Below are positions 24,952 to 39,411 of a stretch of 64,000 bases of DNA, piece by piece. The stretch is taken from the NCBI GenBank assembly GCA_026168455.1, contig CM047428.1:2732887-2796886 (forward strand). The letters are read 5' to 3'. Origin of the DNA: Theocolax elegans (Eukaryota; Arthropoda; Insecta; Hymenoptera; Cerocephalidae). The notes under the pieces were generated by a model, which was not told where the DNA came from, searched no databases, and saw only the letters and a program-made list of their open reading frames with translations. Each line of letters begins with the position of its first letter. Within the stretch, counting starts at the first letter, position 1. The position numbers were made by a program, and so were the translations under genes.

Positions 24952-27900
24952 AAGAGGGAGACCAAAAGAGACAGAGAAAGAGGGAGACTAAATTCTCCTA
25001 AGGCGATAATATAACGTGATATGAAAATATTGTTTATTCGCCTGCGGCCACTTTTCTCGAATTTCATCCTCCCGTTTTTTTTTAACATTTCTTTTTGCTC
25101 GTAACTTGTGGTTTATTACTTATGGCTCTGTGGATACCTTATTACTTTTGTCATATTACAACGATTGTGTGCAGTAGACAGGTAGTAACGTCTTCGACAA
25201 TATGTTTGAATCTTCAATGTCAAAAAATTTATTAGCATTTTATAACACGGTTAAAATTATCAACTATACTTATAATAATAAAATATATAATAAATATATA
25301 ATAAAGATAAAAGTGGTGTTAACTTCAATGCATATTGATTTTTCATATATATCGATCAGTTCAGCAAGGAAACTTCTACCAAGAATTAGTCCGGTCGCAA
25401 GCTTATGGTGGCTCTGAGCCGACGAGCTCTCCGGGTCCACCAAGGTTTTCGAAACGTATATTTGGCCTTCTGACTCCGACTAAGGAGAGTGTTTTCGGCT
25501 AAAGTTGTATAAGTTATAGAAGTTATTAAACAATTTTTATATCGACAATTATCACAATTTTGAATTCTATTACTTTTATTCATTTATTATCTCCTCAATG
25601 TTTATAAAAATATGTATACAGGGTTTTTTGGGTTGTTGATTAGAGAATTTGTTATTAGATTTTCAAAATTCAAAATGTCGCGCATAATTTTAAAAACTTA
25701 TTTTCGAAAATTGTTGTGTATTATGGGTTTTATCATAAACATTAAAATGTGGATCTTGAAGATTGTACTGTCTTTGGCTGGCTTCTCCACAATGTTCCAA
25801 AGTCTTATTTTTTACATCCGAATTGGGCACCTTCTTTTCAAAAAATTAATTTAAAAAAAAAATATTGATTTGAAATGTTGTGTACTTCCTATCTATGCTA
25901 AATGTGATGTTTTAACATTGTTATTTATAGGGGCTCCTATCTTAGCTTTAATGCTCTGGACAAGTCGAAAAATGTCGATTTTTATACTTTATTTAATTTG
26001 TTAATTAACTAATTACGCGACCTTAACGAACTAGATATTTTTTTACTAATATCTTTTACTCGGTAGATATTTTCAAAGCCTACAAAAGTATTTAAAACTT
26101 TTTTCTTTATTATTAATAGTTTTTGAAATATAGCAAAAAACCGGTTTTTTGTAACTTTTCGATTTCTTTTGATAGGAAATGGTGCATAAATTTTGTTTGG
26201 AAAATAGTTGAGCTCATTCGTGTTATTTCATACTATACCAACGTATTTTTTTTATCGACAATACAATTTTTTCAATAAAAAAGTTTAATTTGACATGGAC
26301 GACACATCCATCATAATTGCGCCCGAACTGAATACATAATGAAATTAAGAACATATTCTAATGTCAATTACGTATATACATCTATATTAATAATGTTACT
26401 CTTTGGAAAGATATGATTTGCTACGTACTTTCTGCAATGATGAAAATAAAATGTTTGAACGACCCAAACTCTCCTCGAATAAGCAGCATGACATTTTTGT
26501 TCTAATTTATAATTTTTCTAATCTAGAAAAATATACCTCGATGCGTACACGGCTAGATACAAAATGACTTACTAAAACCCAATTGTTTTACTAATTTTTT
26601 AAATAATCCAACTATTCGTTTTTATTTTGATAATTTAATTTGATTTCTGCATAAAAATACTTATACATTATTCGTCACCAACCTGTTAATAATACCTTAC
26701 ATAATCGTCTCACCATTTCTTAAGAGCGTTAAATTACTGCAACTATAAATGGAAAATATAGTTATATTTGAAGTAAGCATACGATCATTTTACATTGAAA
26801 CGTGGTTCGATAGTTCAATAAAAGTTCATGATTATTAAAAATCTTCAACATATCGATGGTTGAGAGGAAGGTCACATCTCACAGCTTCTACTTAAAGAAG
26901 GCTCCATTTCAAAAGCTTTTTATTTTCTAAAATTTTGTAGTGGTAGTCCAGCGACATTTTAAAATGCGTTATTCTTAAAGTGAACGTGTGTTTTTAATGT
27001 TAAAGTAACTCATCATTATCATTCGTGTATTAGATATTTTCAATTACTTATTCGATATAGACGGATGTTGGAGAAATATATTATTTTAATATAAATATAT
27101 AAAATAATCATTATCATTAAGAGATATAAATTTCGAGATAGTATGGTTTAGACATTTTATTTCCTACGCCTTTCTATCAGGTATTCGAGTAGGAAACATT
27201 CGATTAATATAGAAAAGTAATACGTTTTAAATCATATATTTATATAAATTTTATTTTTTTTAACAAATACGCTTATCAACATAAATAATATTAAAAAATG
27301 TTTTTTCACACACTCTTTAAAATATTTTATATTTTAAAAATGTAGGTTTTGAAATATTTAGTAGAAACACACAATAAGTAGATAAAAATGATTAATTGAT
27401 AAACCCAGTGAAAGTGAAAGATAAAACCCGCAAGAGGATAATACATAAAAAGGGAAAAGAAGTTTTGAGTAGAGCCTAAAAAGTGAAGAAGTAGCCAAAG
27501 AAGAAAGGATTGACATCGAGGCGACCGCAAAAAAGTCTAAGAAAAGAGAAGGATCTCCTAAGGGAACGATACCCCAAGGACGAATCGACTAAGATTAAAC
27601 GGTAACTGTCTGTACATATATATGTTTGTATTGGTAGTCGATTGCCTTAGTCGGATTAAATTGACTTCCGTTTCGTACGTGACGGAACAAGAGTTTAATT
27701 TGCAAATGAGTAAATCCCTAGGCACCAACACCGAGACAAGGGTACGGGACATCGTTTACTCTATATAATTCGAATCGTTTCGTCTTGACTATTATTAGTT
27801 ACATTTAGATGCACGTAAACTGTACAAATTATTAGACATATAGAAGAACGATAAGATGCCAGAGGCCAACAGTTGACTAATCGGTCTACTCGCTACATTT

Positions 27901-30021
27901 TAGAAATCCATATGTTTATTTAATCTGATTGATATATTTTTATATTTCTGAACTGTCAACTTGTGTACTTCGTGCTGGTGTTCGCAATTTGTTACGACGT
28001 AATGATAATAACAAGCAGATATTTCCGTATTATATATCAAAATTATAGTAACGTCACATTCACGTGAAAAAATAAATATATACGCATATATATATCTAAC
28101 AGAGAATAAATCAATTTAAAGTGGATCGCCGGTGTAATCGAAATGTTGAAAATATATCGTCATTATCGACAAATCATCGAAAACCGTGAAGATTAAAAGT
28201 CAACGACGCACTTTATTAGATGTTGATGAATCGGTATACTACTCGATCAGTCATCAATGCGACATCGGCATTTGAGCGTTAGTTAACTTTTTAATCTAAT
28301 CGAATCTAATCGATTACAATCCTGAACATAACAATCGTTCCGTCACCTTCAATTCGTTTGATATATACTGCTACCCAACTTGGAAGATAATAAATTCAAA
28401 GCCCTTCGTTACCCCAGAAGCTTTCGTAAGAACTTCAATACCCAGGAAAACGTTAAAGCTACCTTTCATCGTCTACGACTTGTAGACATATCGAAGGAGC
28501 AGAGAACGCCGTGAGAGAGAGAAAGAGATGGGGGAGAGAGACTGCTCAATCCAATAAATTGAGAGGGAATCGTTGAACAGTCCTCTCTAAATGAGAGAGA
28601 TCGATATAGGTTCGTCGAAGGAGCAACCTCTAACTTGGCGAGACCAAAGTTTATCCAGGTCGTCATCAACCTCTGACGTCTCTCCGTGGCGTCTGCGCGT
28701 ATTTGCATTCGTCCACATAGGCAAAAGGAGTCCAGGTGAGCAGCAGCCCCGTCTACGCAAAAGAGAGGGAAACTAGGATGAGGAAACGTGGGTGTGTGTG
28801 TGAGTTTGCGAGCATTGTCCGGTCCTCGTGTCAACACGTCGACAGAGAACGTCCATTACTTCATCAAACCTCGAGACTCGTGTGTGTGTGTGTACGTGTG
28901 TGTATTCGTTGGCCCCACCAATCTGTGCGTTGACCACCCACCCCCGCCCCCTCTCTTCCCTTTCCATTTGACGATATACGAACGACACTTGTACGTGTAA
29001 ACAGGTTGACCCTTTGACCGTTTGTAAATGCGATACTCGTGCGAAGCCTCGATGGCGGTTCGCGATCCACCTGAACCTTCCCTCTCTCCAAGTTATTCAG
29101 TCTGATATACGCAGTATGTTATAACAAATGGGACCCTTTGATGCTTTAGGTTGTTTACCTTCAAGCAAAGTAAATTATCGACAAAGAGACGGGATCGACG
29201 TTATCGGTTTTGACGAAATTGAACGAATTGCTTACTCGAGCATCGAAATGATGCGTAGACGATTCATCGTACTCTATTCGGATTCGCGCATTACATTGCG
29301 TTGCGCCCACTACAAGTACTCCGTGCATGTAAATCTTGTTAGGTTTAATAGTTCGGTGTATATGATACTCGGAAAACCAAAAGGTTGAAAGTCTCTGTAT
29401 ACTAATAAAATTTCATTACTAAAACGGAATTACTTCGCATTTAACTGGTAGCGTTTTTAAAAAAAAGAAAGTCTGAATTAATCAGGTATGTAAAAGTTTT
29501 AATTACACCGAGGTGGCCAATAGTCGGAATAAAGGTGAAAGGACCCTTAGTGTGAAACACATCCTTTCTCACGATGTGATTTAATCGCGTAGTGTTTTAA
29601 TAGACACGAGAGCCCGGGGATTAATAATACGATTCCCTTAGGGCAACGCTGATTTAATGGACACGGCGCCGCAATGCCACCGCGGCATCGATAATTCTGC
29701 ACTTCTGTGGCTTCGTTCTCTCTTTATCTTCGCCTAGTTTCCCTTCTTCAATTGATCCTACACCTACTCCTGACATACAGTTACTTTCCAATTATACTAT
29801 TATTGTTATTTACCTTTCATTTTTAACCAGAGATCGGTAACTATGATCACCACATATTTTGTATGATTACCTTTTTTTGAATACTTTGTAAAAATGCTTT
29901 GTAATAATCGTTTTACACTAAAAGTATTCGTACAATAAATATGGGTTTCGAATACTCGCCGATCTCTGTTTTTAGCATATGATTCCCCATGTTTGAAAGT
30001 ATATATATTTGTCTCACTGGA

Positions 30022-30660
30022 AGAGGCCACGGCCTTCGGATCAGGGATCTTAACGAAACTTTAGGATATGTTTTATAATTACAGATTTTTAAACCTTAAC
30101 GCGTTAATTTTTCCAAGTTATCGTTAACTAAAGCCTAATTAGTAAATAAATTACTGCCACTTTGATTGTTTATAACTCAAAAACAAATAAAGATAGATAC
30201 TCAATTCCAAAATTAGAAGAAAGCTGAAATTAAATAGGTGTGATGTAAAAAAAGAAGCTAAAATTGGTTAATTTGGAGCAAAGTTATAGAGAGAACAAGA
30301 AATTGCTGAAATTTTAACTAAAATTTAGTAGTAAAAAAGTATTGACGTTTTTGACCAAAATTTCATGCATTTCTTATTTTCTCTATAACTTAGCTATAAC
30401 TCCAAATTAACTAATTTGAGCTTCTTCTTTTTAATCATATTTATTTAATCTCAGCTATCTTTTAAACTCTATCTTTTTTTGTTTCCGAGTTATAAGCAAT
30501 CAAAGTAGAAGTAATTTGTTTACAAAATTGATTTTAGCTAGCCATAACTTGGGAAAATTAACGCGTTAGGGTCTAAAAATCTGGCTTTCGTCATACTTTT
30601 ATATTACAAAATATATCCTAGAGTTTGGTTAAGATCCGTGATCCAAAGGTCGTGGCCTCT
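30022..30660. mobile_element. long palindromic (foldback) element, 639 bp
   Basis: Left end AGAGGCCACGGCCTTCGGAT and right end ATCCAAAGGTCGTGGCCTCT are inverted copies. Pairing continues with GGGATCTTAACGAAACTTTA against GAGTTTGGTTAAGATCC, then CGCGTTAATTTTTCCAAGTT against AACTTGGGAAAATTAACGCG, and inward to the centre near 30340. No coding capacity. Interior words match the element at 22.4-23.0 kb, so these are probably two members of one family. Confidence 0.85.
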
Positions 30661-32571
30661 CCTAGTCAGTAAAGTGAAGACAACTGGTATTCAAGGTAAT
30701 TAGAGAAATAGAGAAAGCACTCTTTTATCCCCGGGGAGGAGCGATCAATCTACCCCGTCAACATCTAATCTTTCGTTCTCTAATATATTTATGGTTTAAT
30801 TATATCATATTTGAATCGTAAGTAATGTTATATTTTATTGTTTGAAACCTTATAATATATTAAAAATCCGAATTTCAGCAAAGATAACTCCATCAATTTA
30901 TTATATTAACAGGTTCAGTGATGTGTAAGGCATATATCTGTCATGAATTAAAAAATATTTTTTATAATTTACTACTGTAAATTTGAAAATTCAACTAATT
31001 TTGTCTATTTCTAACTTTTTCATATGTTCTTCAGGAATTCTTAAGTACATAAACATAATAAGTTTTAATTGAATATTGAAAATAATTTTAGATTTTATAA
31101 AATATTGATATAATTGGTTTATACATTGATCGCACTGAACTTATTAATTATTATAACAATAATAACAAATATTAATGACGTATTTTTGATTGTCTAAACC
31201 TTAGACTTTTTAGTAAGTATATTGAACTATTTATTGTTCATATTTTATTTATCATCTTATACATATAGATTCAGTAAAATACATAAATGATGATTTTAGA
31301 GTATTGCTTTAAACTTATTATAAATTTCTAACAATAATTCAAACTAAACCTTTGTTTATATCTGCCTGTTTAAATTAAATTTACATTAATAATAATAAAG
31401 ATAATATAATGGATCAAAGAACCAATATTATATATCCGTCTATCTCATACATTTATGGTCTTTTCAGGAAAATTGACACAAGTACAAATTAAATTTCAGA
31501 GCTTACACGTTCCTTGTCTCGCTACTGTCAATCAATTTCGAAACGTCAAAAATAAATGAAATAAAAATTGACTTTTTCTACCATTGGATTCTCTTTTACT
31601 ACTTATACATTTATTGCCGTTATCAAGTGCATTAAAAAACGCTAACTAAAATTAATATTTTAATTCGAAGTCCCAGGAATGCGCTATTAAAAAATAATTA
31701 AAAATTAATTTATAAGAAAAGCACAAGGAAAAAAAAATAGTCTCGTCACACAATAAATAATCAACAAATTTAATAATAAAATTTACCATTTTATCAACTT
31801 AATCGCGATATCCATTTTTAAAAGTTGCAAACGAAATAATACAAATTATATATTATGTTATTTTAAGGAAAGTTGTATACCCTGTAGAGCAATAATTTTC
31901 AATGAATTGTCAGGGATGAAAGGTATTTCGAATTATCTAATTTAGACATTATCATAAAAATATGTCTCCGTAGTTTCATTGCGGTATTTCTCCATTCGCG
32001 ATATCATTAGCAAATGCTTTACTCAAGTAAATTAATGCAATTCAAGTTTGAATGAAAAAGAAACAGCAGCGAGGGTTGGTGAAACGTTGAAAGAGAAAAC
32101 GACCCCAATGATAAACACCGCGACGCATGGAAAGATTTTTCTCCTCCAATGAAAGAGAGAGAGAGAGGTAAAAGAAAAATAACGAATATACGAGAGAAAA
32201 CACGTAGTTGAGATACACATTTTTTGTTTGTACAAAAATACCTAAAACATATACGTAGTTGCCGAGTCAGGTAAAGCAGATTAGACGAAAAACATGAAAA
32301 AGGTTAAAAAGAAAAGGTAAAGGAGCGGAGTTTTATATTTTGTGAATTATGCAGAAGGATGAAAAGATGTATAAGTATTGCCGGTACTCGGTCCGGTACG
32401 GAAAATTATGACGAACGAGTTTCCTTGTCTCGCTCCCACTTCCTGGGTAGCTCAATGCCTGTCGCGTTCGCGGAAAGTGTGGAAAAATAACGAAACGCGG
32501 GCGCAGAGAAATAAAAATCGTACGCAATGTTAAACTGGAAAGCTCCTGGGAAATCCTGGATGCGCGGATCT

Positions 32572-32596
32572 AGAGAGAGAGAGAGAGAGAGAGAGG
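32572..32596. repeat. (GA)n microsatellite
   Basis: Uninterrupted GA dinucleotides. Confidence 0.95.
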
Positions 32597-33044
32597 AAGG
32601 GGCCCAAGAGCAATCAAGCGTTACTAAAAACAATGTGAGTTTTCATGTGTTTGAATAAACTTTGAGCGCGGTCGAGGTTTTCTCTTGTTTGTTTGACGAT
32701 TAACTTTAAACTTGTTTTTCTTCTACATAAAAGTGCGTTTATTTCCAAGATGAATGCTATTTAATTTTATGAAGGCAATTTTACTGGCCATTAATTTTTA
32801 TAAGAAACTTTTCAGTTTTTACCTTTCTTTTTTCCTTTTTTTTTTTAACTGGATGCAGAATTGTAATAGGTTCATTAACTTTATTACCAAATGCATATTA
32901 AGCATATTTCTTTTAATTATTTTATAGTAAGTGACTCGCTGCAAGTAATTTTAGGTTTATTCTGATAAATAATAAAGTATAACTGTATACTATACGTATA
33001 AAATAAAATAAATTATCTTGTAAAAATATTAAAGCGACAATTAA

Positions 33045-33420
33045 CGGGGTGCCACAGTCAAAATGTATATTTGTCTACCTTACCGACAAACACGATAATT
33101 GGTAATAAATCTGTAGATAAAACAGTTCGTGAAAAAATAAGAGAAGAGGCGCCTTTGTTTTATATATAATTTATAAGTGTGTCCTGAATTTGCAACTAAA
33201 ATATTATTGAATTTTCGAGAAAGGTCTCACCAACATATGAGAACTTTACCTCAACTGGGGATGCACAGACCTTTAAAATATAATAATATTTTATTCTGAA
33301 ATTCAGTACGCAGTTATTAGATAATCAAAACGCTGCTATACCTCTTTCTCGATTCTCTTACTTTTATTTTGCATATACTCATTTATTTTTTTTATTAATT
33401 AATCAATGAAAATTGACATC
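33045..33420. mobile_element. TTAA-flanked palindromic MITE, copy 3
   Basis: It begins CGGGGTGCCACAGTCAAAAT directly after TTAA (33041-33044) and continues TTACCGACAAACACGATAAT, which is the inverse of the right end of the 15.7-16.1 kb copy. The inner AAAATAAGAGAAGAGGCGCC arm and the inverse TTCTCGATTCTCTTACTTTT are both present. The right boundary is worn. Confidence 0.65.
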
Positions 33421-34220
33421 TATATGTTTTATACAGAAATGAATAACATCGTTTTGATGACTATATGTTTGAATAATTTTGCAAGAATCAAGTAATCCAA
33501 ATATTGATATGAATGTATACTAATAAAAAATATTATCAATTACATCTTTATTAATCAGCTCCAATTGTTGTAAATGTGTATAGGTTGCATTACGCGTCAT
33601 TGATGCTTATATACCAATGTACGATTGCTATATATACAGTATCGAAAAGCCGACGAGCATGAGTGGGAAGTAGCAAACCCTGCACGTTCTTCTCTGGGCG
33701 AGTAAATTCGAAACAAGCAAGCAGATTCGATAGGATGTATCGAAATGCAGCAAAGCGTTAAAGCACGTTTACCTCGGATATACGTTAAAGTGCGTGAACA
33801 TGAGAACTAGACCAATCACCGTCTCGATGCTCATACACGTTTATGTGCACCAATGTCGCTTCACTAATGAATCACACATTTTTCTCTCTTTATATGTTGT
33901 GGAATTTGTACATACCTACTCTTTTTTTGTTTGTTTTGGTCTCATTCGAAATCCTATGTAGGATTTGAGTTTGTAGGTAGGAAGATTCTGAGTTTTTTTT
34001 TCCGTGTCATTTATAGCGAGGGAAAAATGAAATGGACACCGAGATTTTTGTTTGGTGTTGCTAAATTCATGCGGTCAACGCACGTTTTCACAGAGGTTTT
34101 ATTATTTTCTTTTTTCTTTTATCTCCTTTTATTGTGAGTAACTTTATTTTTGCGTTCTATTTTTTTGGCAAACAATTGATAATGCGACCAGCAGTTTAAA
34201 TATATATATATACCGTAAAC

Positions 34221-34593
34221 TACCCAATTGTTGATCATTAATCAAATTTTGATCAGTATATTATTTCAATAAAATAATAATATTTACATAAATCTAAACG
34301 TTGCTACGCACATTTTTAAGGTTAAACAATCAATAATTGGTTAGTATGCTTAACTAGGAATTGGTATACGTATCGAAAATTTACTGATTAGAAATTGGTA
34401 CTTCCCGCTTATTTTCCTCAGATAGTTGCTTACTTTAAAAATAGCAGTTATTTTAGTTTTCTGAGATGGCTAAAAGAAAGTTTAATACTTATACTTTATG
34501 TATGCGCCAAAATATGTACAATTATATTAGCCTTTTTAACATAAAATTATTCTATAAACGACGGATTTGTCTTAATTGATCAACAATTGGGTA
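34221..34593. mobile_element. TA-flanked MITE with 17-bp perfect terminal inverted repeats
   Basis: Ends are TACCCAATTGTTGATCA and TGATCAACAATTGGGTA, exact inverses. The outer TA is the likely duplicated target, as in Tc1/mariner-type elements. At 373 bp with no open frame it must be non-autonomous. The superfamily is inferred from target choice alone. Confidence 0.8.
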
Positions 34594-35462
34594 TGTGACA
34601 GTATTTTCTTTTTTTAGAGATATTGGAACTCTTCATCACGAACACCTTCATTTTACAATAATTTTCATCCTACTTTGAAATTTCTTATGCATTTTTTCAC
34701 TTCAAATTTTTTTTAAACATTTCACCAAAATTTACCTTGACTAGGTAAATTAAAATTATTTGGATGAGAGGAGAGGAAATAAATCAGTCTTACTTATTCT
34801 CCCGTGCATACTATGAATTTTATTGTAGTTTTTTTTCTCGATCGTTACAAACAGTAAACAGCAAATACTGACATTATAGTGTTCTCCGTCATTGCGTCAA
34901 TTTTATTTCTCTTCTCACTCGATTTCCTGTTTACAATAGGCATCGACGCGACGCATTTACACTTTCGACAGTTTTATCACTCTTCGTGTATCGTACTTAT
35001 TTTATTTTCACACCTTCCACACCATGTGATAACTTACATACTTCTTACCTTACAGTTGATTCTTTTTTTTCTTTATTATGTATCAGTAATAGCCGCTTAC
35101 AGAGCATCGTTTACCGCGTTAATTTCATGGATATACAAATATGAGAATATGTCTTTGTAATGGGTGAGTGTGTGTGTGTGTGTGATACCCATGTTAATGA
35201 ATGGTATATTATGAAGTTGAAAATGGATAAAAGTAACAAGGATAACGTTTTTTTTTTTTTTTTACAAAAAGAAAACCGAATGTTCCATATTACTGGACTT
35301 TCTCTCATACGTATGTGTATACAATTCCGATTTTATAATTTTTATATTTATTTTCGAATGAAAATACGCGCGAGCGAGGACGAACGTGACACTAAATGCT
35401 GAGCTTATCGCAAGATGAGTTTCATGCTTTAGCGCAACCTTTTTTTCCGTTGTTGTTAATAT

Positions 35463-35471
<9 letters not shown>

Positions 35472-35512
<41 letters not shown>
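35472..35512. repeat. (GA)n microsatellite
   Basis: About 20 GA units with a single AAA interruption. Confidence 0.95.
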
Positions 35513-38500
35513 TATTGAGAGAGAAAATGTTTTTAGCAAAAAATGCCATTAGTTTTTTAATGATACTGTAAAGATATTGTCATAAAGAACTTGAATAAAA
35601 TACCTTTTTCACAATCACCAAATTATTTAATGTACTCTGTATTACAATTAAAGATAAATTACTAATATTTAAATTTACGTATAAAGCAAAAAATAATCAA
35701 ATCGAACTATGATTATGAAAACTTTGCTGATTATAACGATATTTGTATGTAAACCATTCGTAGATTTTACAATATATATGTATATATATATTTTTCCATG
35801 TGATTGCACGTATTTTAAAAATTCTAAACATTAAATCACATTTAAAATTATTATCTTTAATGTTTCTTGTAACGCGGGACACATCAGCATTTTCGAATAA
35901 CTTTCGTTTGTATCTTATTGCTTCATTTAGTGGAAAAATACTGGATGCGTAGGAACAGAAAGAAAAATAGAGAGATCGATAAAACTTTCTTGCACTACCT
36001 GAGAAGATTTTAACTTTCAATATGTACAATTGGAAAGTGAATGTTAAAAATTGTTTTCTCGTAAAATCATAACGTTGAAGAATGGCGGATTTTTCTACTA
36101 GAAACAATTTTCTCCATCCGGTTATCACTTAAACGCGTAGGATTTACTTAAAATTATTCGATGTCGCCTCCCTTTTCGCTCCTTTCGCTTGGCGAGATTC
36201 GAATTATTTCCTTTTTCCCCACAAATACTAAGATCTGTCGCTTAAACCTATTCGTAAGGATATACGTCCTTCTCTTATGTTCCTCTTTTTGTTTCCTTAC
36301 TTTTTAATTTTTTTTTCTTTTTTTTTTCGTTCGAAACTTTATACAAATATCGCCGTTTGTTCGACGCGTTCGCATCAATTTATCGTTACATAAAATAAAT
36401 TTATGTGTATAACTCAATATTTATATGTTCACGATTACACAAGTTTATTATTGGCAGTCTTATTAATCGAATCGTAATAGATCGCGTCAATTATATTCAG
36501 TTACACATTGTAATTATTACGAACGATTGGTTAAAATATATAATTACCGATGTAGATAAATTAAAGTTCATCTCAAAATTAAGGATTAACCGAGTGACGC
36601 TTGAAAAGTTTCTCTTTTAATCATTTAATCGAATTGAAATAAGAGGAAAAGCTACGCAAGAACATCGTTAAAATTAAACGAATGCAGTTTAAAAATCTAC
36701 GTATCGGTAAGAAGCGTACGATTGACCAAATGATGGAAAAAAAACCAAAGTAAATCGGTTCGACTGTTATATGTATATTCAATTCAAAATGTACAACGTG
36801 GACGAGATGTATATACTCATAACTCAGTACTCTACGAGCATCTGTTTTCAACGGTTGTGATTGTTCCGTTCTTCGACGTGTCGACACATACATAACCACC
36901 CGTGGCATTATATATTATAATTAATTGGAGCAAGAGGTAACGGTGCGCAAACGCATCTGGGTGGGAATCAGTTGGGATATACACCTACAGAGCACTGGGA
37001 AAACGTATTTCCGTGAACGCGTCAATGAGTTTTACAACCAAACGATAACAAGGTATATTACCTATACAATTTGTTGATCCAACTGGTTAATTATTTTAAA
37101 GATCTTTTTTTCTTTTTAATTTTAGAATAATAAATTGTCATCGTTAAATAGTACGTCAACGTAGACATTTTGTCGTAAGGTAGTTAAATTAATTTAAATC
37201 ATTCTTCGGGATTACTTTCAACTTATATAAATAATGGAAGTTATTAGAAGATCGTAAAGGTAAAATATTGCTGGTTGTGAAATCGTCAAATGAAACTTTG
37301 TTCTTCGAGAAAGTAATAAAAGTTCTGAAAATCAAGAGAAAATGTTTTTTTTTTTGCAATCTACGGACAAAATAATACTTTCAAATTAATCTTTCAAGCT
37401 TCAAAGGGATTCTTCCCGGATAACTTGCAATTACACTTTATAGCAAATATGAACTTTACTCTTATGAATGTATTTTAAACTTTGTGTTTATAGGATAAAA
37501 ATGAAATAACGGAAATACATCGTGTCAAAAAAAATGTAAATAACTTTTTAAATATAATATTGGATAATTTAACTTGATTTGGTTTATATGTATCTCAATA
37601 TCTAATCAACACGAAAACAACACGAATTTTAATTTATTCTTCGAGTTTATGATGAATACAATATTCAAGTATATGAAACTTTAAATAACTTAATACGTGG
37701 TTTTAGTATGATAAGTAAACAATTTTCGAAGAATAAATATTATTTCTTAACTCAGTAGGCGAGTGTAATTAATAACCATCAGTATGAATAAGTTATCCAT
37801 TTCAGTGTATTTTTGTTAAAACGCGAAAAAGAGAAGCAAACTTTTTTTTTCGAACAATACTTCCATAAATTCCAATATAATAAACTTTCCCTGAAAACAG
37901 AATGGCTCGTAAAAATATATTCGCGTAAACAAAAAAAAAGGGGAACATCATTCAGGAACAAATATAAACGAAATCCATGCACTGACGAGTGATATGTTTT
38001 CCTCCATAAAAACAAATCGGTTACCGGAAACGTGGACGGCAAACCACCGCAACTCGTATCACCCTCCGTGACAAAAGGATGAGAAAAAAGAACAAAAACG
38101 AAGAAAAATTTAACCGAATTTTCTTCTTAGTATATCCACGTGTACTTTTGAAATAATTTCCTCGACGATCTTCTTACCGCGTTCTATACATAAATATACG
38201 TAAAAATTACCTCAATATCTCTGTGAAAACTCAACCGAGACTATGTCTCGACCCGTCGTGTATTTATATATTTATACGTTATATGTGTAAAATGAAAGGA
38301 AAAAGAGAGATAAGATTTTCCACCGTCACTTTTCTTTCGCCTCGCGCTTACGCAATATATTTACAAGACTTGGCGCGCCAACTTATTCTTTTTCTTTTTT
38401 TTTTTTGTTTCTTGTTTGTTTTCGTTTTCGTTGCTTTTCGCACTTTCTTACTGCTCTCTTCCTCCCTTCTTTATTTTTCCTAAATCTTATACGCCACGTC

Positions 38501-39313
38501 GTATTTACAAGAGTATTTATATTCTTATTATTTACGTTAAGGTTTAAATTTTACACCGAGTCGCTCTCATTTACAAAAGAACCTATAGATCGATTTTCAG
38601 AGCTGTCGCGTGTCCTATGTCTTATCACCAAGTGCTTTGTATAATTCTTTTACAGTTTATTATTTTTTTATTCTTTCGGGGCCGTGGACATGAATTCCGT
38701 CGTATCAACGTAAGCCGAAAGTACAAAATGTTTTTTTTAATTAACTGCATGTTTCTCTGTAGATATAGATTTTAATTTATGTAATTTACGTTATTTGTGT
38801 AAAGTTATTTTTAATATACAATTTGAGAAAGTTTGAAAAAAATACGCGACACCAATGTGTTATACGTGTATAATACGTCCTTTTAACAAACTCATAAATC
38901 CATTTAACAGTCAGTTGAACGAAACATGCAGGTAGTTAATGAGCTTCTTTTGAAAAGAATATTCACGTTGGTATGACGAAAATCACCCCAAGAGATTTTT
39001 ATATAACTGCTAATAGAACGATCCTTCGCTCCTGAAACTTCTAAAAATATCCGAAGCAGCCACGAATTTTCGTATTTCTTTCTACGTTCAAAGTTCCTCT
39101 TTATAAGGTACATTTTTCGCATATCTTCTTATTTAAAAAGATATAAACAAGTATGTATACGTTCGTCGAATGAAAAGTTGGCTATTTTCAAACAAGCCCA
39201 TCACATTCAATTTTCCACGCTCTAGGCCCCATAACTCGAGAAGACGATATTGCCCGTCATCTGAACTGGCTTCAGTAGATTAAGGTCAAATGTTGCTCGT
39301 GTAGACCTCGTGG

Positions 39314-39411
39314 TCACCTCAGGACTGAAGTCAGTGTCAAAAGAATCGTCAGGAGAAACGTTGATCTCAGACCTTTACTTGCTCCATGTTGCATTGCCGC
39401 TGGATTCTCAC
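39314..39411 (-). CDS. probable last coding exon with a GPI-anchor signal; rest of gene not found
   Basis: After the acceptor TGTTCTAG (39419-39412) a minus-strand exon starts in phase 1 and reads GENPAAMQHGASKGLRS, then the hydrophobic tail TFLLTILLTLTSVLR, then TGA at 39316-39314 (the first residue depends on the missing exon). Small residues (GASKG) followed by a short spacer and a roughly 13-residue hydrophobic C-terminus form the standard GPI-attachment signal. Phase-1 introns and GPI tails are common in insect immunoglobulin-superfamily adhesion proteins (lachesin, DIP and klingon types), which is my best guess for the family. The upstream exons would lie at higher coordinates on this strand; I could not find Ig-domain exons up to 64000, so introns may be very long. 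The local GC rise here supports a conserved exon. Confidence 0.5.

Larger units (their letters stand above)
24192..39313. other. long stretch with no supported gene
   Basis: I find no exon here that I can defend. It contains GA tracts at 24919-24945, 32572-32596 and 35472-35512, GT tracts at 28880-28893 and 35166-35184, and palindromic elements at 30022-30660, 33045-33420 and 34221-34593. Open frames near 28.5-29.1 kb and 32.4-32.6 kb overlap on several strands, are repeat-driven, and show no family motif. Confidence 0.5.

Noticed and set aside
28466..29100. Several overlapping open frames in a GC-richer patch
   Set aside because: Frames are open on both strands at once and contain GT and GA repeats; no conserved protein signature.
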